A stretch of DNA of 31,701 bases. Source: CAYYNP01 sp964472545 (lineage in GTDB: Bacteria; Planctomycetota; Planctomycetia; Pirellulales; Thermoguttaceae). The notes under the pieces were generated by a model. The model ran no database searches, was not told the DNA's origin, and saw nothing but the letters and a program-made list of their open reading frames with translations. The DNA is taken from positions 1 to 31,701 of the forward strand of contig CAYYNP010000088.1 in the NCBI GenBank assembly GCA_964472545.1, read 5' to 3'. Shown here piece after piece: positions 24,648 to 31,701 of the stretch (within the stretch, counting starts at the first letter, position 1; each line of letters begins with the position of its first letter). Both the position numbers and the translations under genes were made by a program.

Positions 24648-26933
24648 TCATTTGCCCTTCGGAGTTGGAGGCCGTAAGGGCAAAGTCAGGTTGTCGCACC
24701 AGGCGTTGCCGCCGCCGGAGGTGGTTTTGAGCAGGTAGATCGTGGCTTCGGTGGCCAGGGGTCCAGTGGTGAACTCGATGCTGTGGCGTTTCCATGCGGT
24801 CGACGAGCAAGCGGCCTCCCGCTTCGGGCCGCCGTATTGGCGAACGCCAAGCACCACGTTTTCGTCCGCCGCAGAAACCTTGCACCAGGCCGACAGCGTG
24901 TAGGTCACTCCCGGCGACAGGCCCGCGACCACCTGGCTTACTCCGTCGCGTCCCGAGCCCAGCCGCAACTCGTGCTTCGAGGTACCGGTCGGTTGGATCT
25001 GTTCGTTCCCGCCAAAATGGTTGCCCCAGCCGTTGCCTTCGACCAACGTAGCGTGGCCGGCTTCGGTCTTCTGCCAGCCTTCCAGCGTGCCGAACTCGAA
25101 GCACGGGTTGCGCAACACGTTCATCCAGTCGATCCGCGGCGCCGCGTACGTCGGCAGGGGGCGCGGCGGATTCTCCAGATCGCAGCCGGCCCGCCAGAGC
25201 TTGCCGCCAGGGGCATACGCGCCGATGTCCCGCCCGAGCGGCTCCTTCAAACGATAGTCGCCGGCCGCCGGATCGCGAAACTCGGGCGTCTCGACGACGT
25301 GGTTGCCCTGCACCACGGCATTCTCCGGCAGGCTGATCGGTTGGTTGTAGACGTTGTCGAAGAACCGCGAGGCAAACAGATCGTTCCGCTTCGAATGGTC
25401 GAACGTCCGCACGCTGCCGGTATTCGCGCAGGTGTTGTTGAAGACCAGGCAGTTGTAGCTGGGGTTGTTCACCCGCGTGGGGTCCATGCCCATGTTAAAG
25501 ACGACGTTGTGATGCACGATCGCGTTGTGGCTGCAGTGGTCGAAGTAGATGCCCATCGCACAGTGTTCGGCGTGGTTGTCGTGGACCAGGTTGTAGCGGA
25601 AGACGGTGTTGGCGAAGTCGGTGTTGTGGCCGTAGAACATGGCCAGGTCCTTGGTCAGCCAGCCGGCGTCGGAGACATCGTTGTATTGCACCAGGCTTTC
25701 CATCAGGCCGTGCGTGTTGATCAGGTCGCGGCCGGCGTGGCGGACCGTGTTGTGGCTGAAGACGATCCGACGGCCCGATAGCCCCACCGTGCCGCGCCAT
25801 AGCCCGCCGTAGCCGCCGTGGTGGACGTGGCAGTTGATCACGCGATGGTCGCGGCCCTTGATGCTGACCACCGAGCCGGAGCTGTAGCCGAGGTCGCAAC
25901 TCAGCAGGAGCACGTCCTGGCCGTGGATCAGCACGCCCGACTTGCCGCTGACGTCGCCCGTGTTGGCGTGGGAGACGTATCGCCCGTGGAGGTTCTCCAG
26001 CACGATATGCGACGACTCCGCATTCGTGCGAATCCCGGCGGCCTCGAAGGCGATGCCGCGGATGCGAATGTGTGATCGGCCGCTCAGGTCGATCGCGTCG
26101 CGGCGGCGTTTGGCTTCCACCACCAGTGAGTCGGCGTCGCTGCCGGCCGCGTCGCCACCAATTGGGGGAATCACCAGCAGCCGTTTTCGCGGCGCATCGT
26201 AGAACCACTGCCCGGGCGATTGCAGCCCGCGGCGGAGCCCCCTCAGCACGAACAGGTTTCCCTTCCTCGGCGTATACCAACGGTCGCGTTCCGGGCCAAA
26301 GGTGAGCGTGTGCGAGTCGGCATCGTAGCCGGTGACCGTCGACGTCCAGCAGATCCACGCCGACCCGCCGGCACACCACAGCCGGGCACCCTTCCAGGCG
26401 TCGTCGTCTCCCGGGATCTCGTCACAAACCAGCGCGGTCGTACTTCCGCCGGAGGCCACGCCCCGATTCGGCTGAAACAGCGGACTCTCGCCCGGGGCGG
26501 GCCAACAGGCCTCCTGGAGCATCACGCCGTCGACGAAGAACTGATTCTCGTCGTCCAAGCTCCAGGGCATCGGCGCGGAATAGACGCCGCCTGCTTCCGC
26601 TTTCCAGCGCGTGATCGGCTCGGTGCCGCGGAGTACGACTTTCTCGTCTTGCCAGGCTGCAAACGTGATCTCGTCACCTTCTCGGCCGGATCGCTGCGGG
26701 CGGAGCGTCTCTCGATAGGTCCCTTCGCGAAAGTAGCACCTATCGCCGGGCCCGACCACGCTGGCCGCCTTTTGCAGCGTGGCGTAGGGGTGCTGCTGGG
26801 TCCCGGCGTTGTCGTCGGAACCCTGCGGGCTGACGAAGTACTCGGAGGCTGGAAGCGGAGTCGCTGCCAGGATGCCCATAAGGATGAGGATAGGCACGCA
26901 ACGAAAGCTGGCTGCGCTACGGCTGTCGGTCAT
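24648..26933 (-). CDS. Secreted parallel beta-helix protein with C-terminal carbohydrate-binding-like domain
   Basis: A 761-residue exported protein. A signal peptide (FRCVPILILMGILAATPLPA) precedes EYFVSPQGSDDNAGT, the hallmark start of DUF1565/right-handed beta-helix proteins. The helix region runs to about 600 with repeated short H/N/V-rich coils (HIVLENLHGRYVSH, HRVINCHVHHGGYGGLWRG, VFRYNLVHDNHAEH). The final 150 residues (from NPCFEFGTLEGWQ) look like a CBM4/9-type beta-sandwich (GVTYTLSAWCKV). Polysaccharide lyase or hydrolase activity is likely but the family is not fixed. The ATG at 26933 overlaps the stop of the sialidase-like gene (ATGA), so the pair is translationally coupled. The open frame continues upstream to 27485, but only as a shadow of that gene. 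Confidence 0.85.
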   Translation of the reverse strand: MTDSRSAASFRCVPILILMGILAATPLPASEYFVSPQGSDDNAGTQQHPYATLQKAASVVGPGDRCYFREGTYRETLRPQRSGREGDEITFAAWQDEKVVLRGTEPITRWKAEAGGVYSAPMPWSLDDENQFFVDGVMLQEACWPAPGESPLFQPNRGVASGGSTTALVCDEIPGDDDAWKGARLWCAGGSAWICWTSTVTGYDADSHTLTFGPERDRWYTPRKGNLFVLRGLRRGLQSPGQWFYDAPRKRLLVIPPIGGDAAGSDADSLVVEAKRRRDAIDLSGRSHIRIRGIAFEAAGIRTNAESSHIVLENLHGRYVSHANTGDVSGKSGVLIHGQDVLLLSCDLGYSSGSVVSIKGRDHRVINCHVHHGGYGGLWRGTVGLSGRRIVFSHNTVRHAGRDLINTHGLMESLVQYNDVSDAGWLTKDLAMFYGHNTDFANTVFRYNLVHDNHAEHCAMGIYFDHCSHNAIVHHNVVFNMGMDPTRVNNPSYNCLVFNNTCANTGSVRTFDHSKRNDLFASRFFDNVYNQPISLPENAVVQGNHVVETPEFRDPAAGDYRLKEPLGRDIGAYAPGGKLWRAGCDLENPPRPLPTYAAPRIDWMNVLRNPCFEFGTLEGWQKTEAGHATLVEGNGWGNHFGGNEQIQPTGTSKHELRLGSGRDGVSQVVAGLSPGVTYTLSAWCKVSAADENVVLGVRQYGGPKREAACSSTAWKRHSIEFTTGPLATEATIYLLKTTSGGGNAWCDNLTLPLRPPTPKGK

Positions 26934-28120
26934 GGGCGCATACCTTGTGTCGATGGACTCTGAGGATGAGTTGATCTTCCGGGGGCGTCGAACCAGGCCT
27001 TCGGAATCAACGCCGCCTTCAACTCGATCCGATCGCGATTCCACGCCGGCTTGGCGACCATATAGGTCACCACGGCGTGGCCGGCCGACGTGAAGAGACA
27101 ATCGAGATTCGTGTATTCTGCCTTCGGGTCGTCGGCGATGGTGCCAAGCCTTTGCCAAGACTTGCCGGCGTCGGACGAAACCGCTACGGCCAACGGCGTC
27201 CGCTCGCCGTAGTGGTGGTGTTTTGGGTTGTATTGGCTGGAGTTGTAGAAGAGCACGAGGCGGTTGGTGCCGGGGATGCGTCGCAGGCACGTGCCCGATT
27301 CGCCGCCTTCGAGGCCGCTGAAGGTGGCTTCGCTCCAGGTTTCGCCGCCGTTGTCCGAGCGGGAGAGATACGGTCCGCCGAGTTGGGTCCGTAGCGACAT
27401 CACCAGCGAGCCGTCCGTAAACTGGGCCACCGAGGCCTCCATCGCGCCGCGCTTGGGCAAGTCGATCGGCGCCGTGCGCTTCCAAGACGTGCCCAAGTCG
27501 TCGCTATAGAAACACCAGGCCGAGTTCTTCTGCCGCCATTGGTTGCCGGTGCCGCCGTGCAGCGGCAGCAGCAGGCGGCCCGAGTCGAGCTGCACGAGGC
27601 TGCTGGCCCCGCCTTGCAGGAGCTGCCCGTCAGATCGCTTCCAGACCGGGTCCAACTCCCGAAAGGTCTCGCCTTGATCGTCGGAGGCGAACAGACACAT
27701 CGTGCTACTGGCCCCGCCGGCGTGTGCCCGCAGGCAGATCAATAGAAGCGGGCCGGATTTCAATCGCAACAAGGCCGGCGCCTGGACGTTCATGTCGCGC
27801 TGGGCCATATCGCCTTGGGCCACGTCGACGAGCATCCGAGGCCGCTGCCACGTGTGCCCGCCGTCGCGGCTGATCTTCGACCAGATGCGGCACACCCCTT
27901 GATCGTGTCCGGAGTGCTCGCCGCGTTCGTACTTGTGATAGACGACCATCAAGCGGCCGTCGGCCAGTTCGGCGACCGAGGCCGTATCGCTCCGCGGCGT
28001 TTCGGCCGTGGCAGGTTCGATGACCACATGCCGAATTGCCGGCTCTCCGTCGGCAGCGTGGACGGTGCCACATTGGACAGCAATAAGCAGAACAGCAGCG
28101 ATGTGGGCGTTTCTCTTCAT
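26930..28120 (-). CDS. Sialidase-like (BNR/Asp-box) secreted protein
   Basis: A 396-residue exported protein with a signal peptide (MKRNAHIAAVLLIAVQCGTV, cleavage near HAADG). Five Asp-boxes (SxDxGxxW/F) occur in order: SRDGGHTW, SDDQGETF, SDDLGTSW, SDNGGETW and SSDAGKSW. They mark a six-bladed propeller of the exo-sialidase superfamily. Similar planctomycete proteins are usually called sialidases, but many probably act on other sugars. Arg residues that could form a substrate pocket are present (ETPRSD, SLRTQ), yet the arginine triad cannot be assigned safely. It is the first gene of a coupled pair with the beta-helix protein; together they may degrade or bind one complex glycan. Confidence 0.87.
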   Translation of the reverse strand: MKRNAHIAAVLLIAVQCGTVHAADGEPAIRHVVIEPATAETPRSDTASVAELADGRLMVVYHKYERGEHSGHDQGVCRIWSKISRDGGHTWQRPRMLVDVAQGDMAQRDMNVQAPALLRLKSGPLLLICLRAHAGGASSTMCLFASDDQGETFRELDPVWKRSDGQLLQGGASSLVQLDSGRLLLPLHGGTGNQWRQKNSAWCFYSDDLGTSWKRTAPIDLPKRGAMEASVAQFTDGSLVMSLRTQLGGPYLSRSDNGGETWSEATFSGLEGGESGTCLRRIPGTNRLVLFYNSSQYNPKHHHYGERTPLAVAVSSDAGKSWQRLGTIADDPKAEYTNLDCLFTSAGHAVVTYMVAKPAWNRDRIELKAALIPKAWFDAPGRSTHPQSPSTQGMRP

Positions 28121-28699
28121 GGCTGTCAGACAACGTAGGGCAGCGCGGGGGCGTCTGTCAAACCGCCGGTCGCGGGCGACTCCCTTCGATTCGGTGATTC
28201 CGCCGCTGCGGGGCCGCTGGCCGACGACCGTGAAAAGATGCCACGGAATCGGCTGGGGAACGAATCACGGACGTTCGGGCTGACGTACGCAAGTCGTTTT
28301 ATTGTAATGACTTAGGGATGTTCGTCGTTCCGGCGCATCGCCTCGCCGTAAGTGTGGCCGATCAATAAAAGGCCCGAATCATCGCTAACCCATTTCCTGG
28401 CAATAGGTTGCGATTCTCGGTATTTCTTGCCCGCCGATGTCCGCGGCGACATCCGAGTTGCACCCCCGTCTGAACGCAATCCGAATGCCGCAACCTCAGT
28501 GAAATTAAGCCTTTACGTCGTGTTCAGTCGTTCCATCCGATGGCCTAAGCCACGTTCGTTTCGGCTTGACTTCTGGCGAGAGTCCGGTAATTGAACGTCT
28601 CGTCCGCCCGCCTCCCGCCCGCGCGAGGATTGCCGTGGCGTGGTCTTGGAACGACAATCGTTGCAGGTCGAAATGGTTGGTAGATCCTGAGGAAGAACG
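28121..28699. other. Intergenic region between divergent sialidase-like and carboxypeptidase genes
   Basis: This 579-bp stretch is lower in GC than its surroundings between about 28280 and 28560. Apart from a possible promoter at 28566-28593 I see no gene, repeat array or strong hairpin. The promoters of both divergent genes should lie here. Confidence 0.55.
28566..28593 (+). promoter_or_regulatory. Possible sigma-70-type promoter for the carboxypeptidase gene
   Basis: TTGACT (28566-28571) and TAATTG (28588-28593) are 16 bp apart. The -35 matches 5/6; the -10 is weak. The leader would be about 100 bases. Confidence 0.35.
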
Positions 28700-29974
28700 A
28701 TGGAATCTCACGCACACACTCACAGTCCAGCAAGACGCAACCGTCGTCGTCTGCTGGTGTCGGCAGCGGCATTGACGGCAATTCTCAGTTGGTTTCCTGT
28801 AGCTTCCGCACCGGCCGCCGAAGTCTCCACCGACGACTTCAAGTTCGACGGCCCCAACGGCTCGCACGGGGCGAGCGTCGAACGGCTGGCGAAGAACCAC
28901 TTCAAGATCACGCTGGGCCATGCACCGGAGCATCCCGACTGGTGCAACATGCTCTATTTCCAGATCGTCCGAAACGCGCGGGGCAACCGATTGCGGGTCG
29001 ACGTGGAGTTTCCCGGCGGCAACGCTTATCGCTTCAACCACAATGCCTGCACCTGGTCGTACGACCGCGAGCAATGGCGGGCGATCAAATGGTGTGATCC
29101 CGAGAACCCGTCGCGGCGGGGCGACAGCCTGCTGTTTCCCGAGTTTACCGAGGACGTGGTCCACTTCGGGGCCCAGGTGCCGATCTCGTACGAGGAAGTG
29201 GTCGAGTTATTGGACGGCTGGGAGAAGCACCCGGCGGCAACCCTCCACCGGTTGGGCAAGTCGCTCGGCGGGCGGACGCTTTATCGGGTCGAGATTACCG
29301 ATCCCGATCCCAGAAGCCCTCACCCGCCGGCTGCACGCTGGGTCCACTGGTTCGGCAATCAACATCCCGGCGAGCACAACGCCCAATGGCGGATGGTGGG
29401 GATGATTCGCTGGCTGCTAAGCGACGCGGGCGCCGACTGCCGGCGGCGGAGCATCTGCCATTTCGTGCTGATGACCAGCCCCGACGGACCGCACCACGGC
29501 TGGTATCGGGTCAACGCCCAGGGCGTCGACATGAACCGCTCGTACTTCGCCAAAGGTGCCGATCCGAAGCGTCAGGCCCACGAGGCGTGCGTCGTGCAGC
29601 AGGATTTCGAAAAGCTGATGGACTGCGACGCCCCGGTGACCACGGTTTGGAGCATGCACACCTGGGCCGGGCAGGTCGAGCCGATCTTGTTACGCGGGCC
29701 GGAGATCGGTTCCGTGCTGGGGCCCTGGGAGGAATTCAAGGATGTGTTGCTGAAACACGATCCGCAGAAGCTCGTCGAGCCGCTGAAGATCAAGGCGGCT
29801 CCCGGCGGCGCCGAGACGAACTGGAACGAAGGCCCTCACGTGCAGTTCGGCGTAACCAACGTGCTCTGCGAAGGCTCGGGCGACTGGACGTCGAAGCAGC
29901 GGTGCCTCGATGCGGGCGTGGTGCTGATCAAGGGCATCGCGGAATACTACCGCGGTACGCGACCGACTAGGTAA
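28700..29974 (+). CDS. M14 family zinc carboxypeptidase, CCP-like, exported
   Basis: A 424-residue protein. A basic N-terminus and hydrophobic stretch (RRNRRRLLVSAAALTAILSW, ending near ASAPAA-E) give a Tat-like or Sec signal. An N-terminal beta domain (about 40-165: YFQIVRNARGNRLRV, NACTWSYDREQWR) resembles that of cytosolic-carboxypeptidase-like M14 enzymes. The catalytic domain has zinc ligands HPGE (in NQHPGEHNAQW) and H in WSMHTWAG, substrate-binding MNRSYF, and the catalytic Glu in CEGSGDW. All key residues appear present, so it should remove C-terminal residues from peptides or act on a related amide. The ATG has GAGGAAG (28689-28695) upstream. Expression is divergent from the sialidase-like gene and ends at a strong hairpin. 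Confidence 0.87.
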   Translation: MESHAHTHSPARRNRRRLLVSAAALTAILSWFPVASAPAAEVSTDDFKFDGPNGSHGASVERLAKNHFKITLGHAPEHPDWCNMLYFQIVRNARGNRLRVDVEFPGGNAYRFNHNACTWSYDREQWRAIKWCDPENPSRRGDSLLFPEFTEDVVHFGAQVPISYEEVVELLDGWEKHPAATLHRLGKSLGGRTLYRVEITDPDPRSPHPPAARWVHWFGNQHPGEHNAQWRMVGMIRWLLSDAGADCRRRSICHFVLMTSPDGPHHGWYRVNAQGVDMNRSYFAKGADPKRQAHEACVVQQDFEKLMDCDAPVTTVWSMHTWAGQVEPILLRGPEIGSVLGPWEEFKDVLLKHDPQKLVEPLKIKAAPGGAETNWNEGPHVQFGVTNVLCEGSGDWTSKQRCLDAGVVLIKGIAEYYRGTRPTR

Positions 29975-29983
29975 GGGACGACA

Positions 29984-30040
29984 AACAAAGGGGGACAGGC
30001 TACTTTTCCAAACCGGAAAAGTAGCCTGTCCCCCTTTGTT
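29984..30040. terminator. 26-bp perfect inverted repeat, terminator-like and probably a dispersed repeat
   Basis: Arms 29984-30009 and 30015-30040 are perfectly complementary over 26 bp with a five-base loop (AAACC). It begins ten bases after the carboxypeptidase stop. Arms begin AACAAAGGGGGACAGGC, so both strands end in CCCCCTTTGTT. This could stop transcription, although the T-run is short. The motif (GGGGACAGGCTACTTTTCC) is one I recall from planctomycete intergenic repeats. Confidence 0.85.
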
Positions 30041-30114
30041 ATCACCTTCCCGGCGGCGTGGCTCTTTCCGCAACGGGGAAGGCCACGCGCCAGGTAAGAC
30101 GGTTTTCCGGACGG

Positions 30115-30855
30115 CTAGGCTTCGGCGGTTTGGCCGGCGCGCCGCTTGGCCACGCGTTCGGCGACCAGCGAGATGTTCCGCATCGACGCCAGATGCGTGT
30201 AGGTGAGTTCGAGTTCACCGCTGAGGGCCAGCTCGGAGAGTTTTTCCGGCGGCAGGGCGTTGAGCTTGGTGCGGTTGACCGCCATGAAGCCGACCATCGC
30301 CTTCTTCTCTTCGCCGAAGGTCACTTCGACCTTCTGCGGCTCGAGCAGATCGAGTTCCTTGAGCTTCTTGCAGTAGGCCTGCGTCCGTTGCGATTGGCCC
30401 TGGAATTCCTTGAGGAAATCGAGCAGCGACGTCAGATAGGGCGTCTGCTGGCCGTCGTCGTCGAAGAGCCGTTGGCCTTTGCCCTCTCGGTTGCAGCCTT
30501 CCCAGTTCTCGTCGATACAAAGCGTAAAGGTGTTGCCGTCTTGGCTTCGGGCGAAGACGAACGGGTATCGCCGGACGAACGCGGGAACGTAATTGGACGA
30601 CCAAGTTCCGTCTTCGGCTACGTAGAGGTTATCCTTGCCTTCGAGCCCGAGCAGCACCACTGGAATCACTTCGTCGTCCTTGCCGACGAACACGATCGTG
30701 TAGTCGCGTGCGGCGTGCGGCATCTCGATCGCCATCAGCGGAACGCTGTTGACGTTCTGGGCAAACGCGTAGGAAACGCCTTCGACACTCAGGTCGCCAT
30801 GTTGCTGCTGCGAGACGGGGACTGCATTTTCGTAAAACAACTGCTGTGTGCCCAT
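30115..30855 (-). CDS. SapC family protein
   Basis: A 246-residue protein matching the SapC family over its full length: VSYAFAQNVNSVPLMAIEMP then HAARDYTIVFVG, YVPAFVRRYPFVFA, CIDENWEGCN and GQRLFDDDG. SapC-like proteins were first linked to S-layer/secretion genes in Campylobacter, but their biochemical role is not established. No signal peptide or membrane segment is visible. AGGAGG (complement of 30863-30868) lies seven bases before the ATG. It lies 264 bp downstream of the Rrf2 gene on the same strand, separated by a hairpin array, so the two are probably separate units. Confidence 0.9.
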   Translation of the reverse strand: MGTQQLFYENAVPVSQQQHGDLSVEGVSYAFAQNVNSVPLMAIEMPHAARDYTIVFVGKDDEVIPVVLLGLEGKDNLYVAEDGTWSSNYVPAFVRRYPFVFARSQDGNTFTLCIDENWEGCNREGKGQRLFDDDGQQTPYLTSLLDFLKEFQGQSQRTQAYCKKLKELDLLEPQKVEVTFGEEKKAMVGFMAVNRTKLNALPPEKLSELALSGELELTYTHLASMRNISLVAERVAKRRAGQTAEA

Positions 30856-30998
30856 TACTGAGCCTCCTACGCGGTAAACAGAAATGTCGGGAATTCGGAA
30901 CGTCAGAAGTATAGCATTCTCCGGAGTGCGGATCAGGGCCCGAAAAGTCGGTAGATATCGAACAACCGTGCGCTGCGGCTGCTTTGGGGCCGCATTTT

Positions 30999-31094
30999 CC
31001 GGCCAATGCGGCTTCCGGCCGCGCCATTGGCCGGCCGGCTGCTATCGGCCGGACACTACGGGCCGGCTGCTATCGGCCGGCTGTTATCGACCGG
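30999..31094. repeat. GC-rich hairpin array between Rrf2 and SapC genes
   Basis: A large hairpin (CCGGCCAAT at 30999-31007 with ATTGGCCGG at 31026-31034, plus an inner GCGGC/GCCGC pair) is followed by three 20-bp units. Units at 31033-31052 and 31061-31080 are identical; the third, 31075-31094, differs at two bases. Each unit is itself a hairpin (GGCCG...CGGCC). The units overlap the large hairpin and each other, so alternative foldings are possible. Confidence 0.8.
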
Positions 31095-31119
31095 CGAAGC
31101 AGGGCACCTGACGGTGGCC

Positions 31120-31545
31120 TCACAGCGACGTCAAGCGGAATCGCCCGGAAAGCTGGGCCAAGGTGGTCTCGGCCAGATAACGCTTGACGTGGCGATGGAC
31201 GGAGTGGACCAACTCGCCGACCATACATTCGGTTCCGTCGCACGCCCGATGTGAGAGCAGGCATTCGGCGTCGCCGATCGGGCCGTCGGCGGCCTCGAAG
31301 ATCTCCAGCAGCGCGATCTCCTCCGGCGGCCGGTCGAGTTGGAATCCGCCGTTGGGGCCGCGGATCGAATCGACCATGCCCAGCTTGGCCAATTGGTGCA
31401 TCACCTTGGCCAGATGGTGTTCCGACACGCCCAGCGCCGCCGCGATCTGCTGATTGGAGAAACGCTCCCCCCGACGCCGAGCCAGCAAAGCGGCGGCATG
31501 CAAGGCAAGCGAAGCGGGCTCGGAGATCCTGATGAGATTGGCCAC
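31120..31545 (-). CDS. Rrf2 family transcriptional regulator
   Basis: A 141-residue Rrf2 protein. The winged helix-turn-helix spans about 1-75 (SNQQIAAALGVSEHHLAKVM, then HQLAKLGMVDSIRGPNGGF). Three cysteines with spacing C-x6-C-x4-C (CLLSHRACDGTEC) lie where IscR, NsrR and RsrR bind an Fe-S cluster. It is therefore probably a redox, nitric-oxide or Fe-S sensing repressor. The start is GTG at 31545 with GGAGGG close upstream (complement of 31551-31557). Target genes cannot be assigned; the upstream region may carry its own operator. Confidence 0.93.
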   Translation of the reverse strand: MANLIRISEPASLALHAAALLARRRGERFSNQQIAAALGVSEHHLAKVMHQLAKLGMVDSIRGPNGGFQLDRPPEEIALLEIFEAADGPIGDAECLLSHRACDGTECMVGELVHSVHRHVKRYLAETTLAQLSGRFRLTSL

Positions 31546-31601
31546 GGGTCCCTCCGGTTGGAATGTGACTGGACGCGACGGGTCCGAGACAAGGGTCGGC
31601 C

Positions 31602-31626
31602 CAAGATAGGGGCCAGTTCAAGATAG
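31602..31626. promoter_or_regulatory. Pair of CAAGATAG direct repeats upstream of the Rrf2 gene
   Basis: CAAGATAG occurs at 31602-31609 and 31619-31626, a period of 17 bp. It lies about 57 bp before the Rrf2 start, where a promoter or operator is expected. It may be a regulator site; it is not palindromic like most Rrf2 operators. Confidence 0.3.
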
Positions 31627-31701
31627 CAAGTTCGCCCGCCAGGGCAACAGGAGAACTGCAAAGTCGATTCGCGGGAGTGGAAAACGGGGACTGGCTCCGA
31701 G

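Noticed and set aside
26934..27485. N-terminal extension of the beta-helix protein
   Set aside because: The signal peptide begins just after 26933 and the upstream part overlaps the sialidase-like gene in another frame.
29984..30040. Insertion-sequence end
   Set aside because: No transposase gene or second copy of the end lies within the window; it is a single closed hairpin.
30999..31094. CRISPR array
   Set aside because: The units overlap or are separated by only eight bases and there are no unique spacers or cas genes; these are palindromic units.

Overview
The window looks like chromosomal DNA of a Planctomycetota bacterium, probably order Pirellulales. It is GC-rich. It encodes a PEP-CTERM protein with dockerin-like calcium loops, a small secreted protein of a type common in planctomycetes (RPTISPYMNL... 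motif), a SapC-family protein and secreted glycan-active proteins. Its intergenic DNA is rich in hairpins and G/C-rich heptad-like repeats. No tRNA, rRNA, CRISPR array or transposase gene was seen. The taxonomic placement is inference from gene content.

Region 1 (1-13957, + strand) is an exopolysaccharide/O-antigen locus: a truncated sugar-phosphate transferase fused to an XrtA-type polysaccharide deacetylase; two membrane-associated GT2 glycosyltransferases; one protein with two complete GT4 glycosyltransferases; an O-antigen ligase/polymerase (Wzy/WaaL type); a second deacetylase-like barrel protein; a CapK/PaaK-like adenylate-forming enzyme; a Wzx-type flippase; and a membrane-anchored endonuclease/exonuclease/phosphatase-family protein. 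Together they can supply chain initiation, elongation, polymerisation, modification and export. The four central genes (1998-8074) lie between two inverted copies of a ~194-bp cloverleaf-like repeat.

Region 2 (13900-18440) holds, on the minus strand, a small hypothetical gene, a small secreted protein and GTPase HflX, which has a 21-bp in-frame duplication just before its P-loop. Divergent from HflX is a translationally coupled pair: an NAD-dependent epimerase and a CPBP-type membrane protein.

Region 3 (18470-23220) has a minus-strand pair (YjbQ/UPF0047 followed by a pentapeptide-repeat protein), a PEP-CTERM/dockerin-like secreted protein, and a plus-strand HDOD protein preceded by a possible sigma-54 promoter.

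Region 4 (23280-29974) encodes secreted proteins: a seven-bladed FG-GAP propeller, a parallel beta-helix protein with a C-terminal carbohydrate-binding-like domain, and a BNR sialidase-like protein. The last two overlap by ATGA and form an operon. A divergent M14 zinc carboxypeptidase follows, ending at a 26-bp perfect hairpin.

Region 5 (30115-31701) has a SapC-family protein and an Rrf2 regulator with three cysteines in Fe-S spacing, separated by a compact array of GC-rich hairpins.

The strongest candidates for something undescribed are the paired cloverleaf repeats, which show a compensatory base-pair change; the repeated placement of heptad-like repeats across stop codons; and the fused EPS enzymes.
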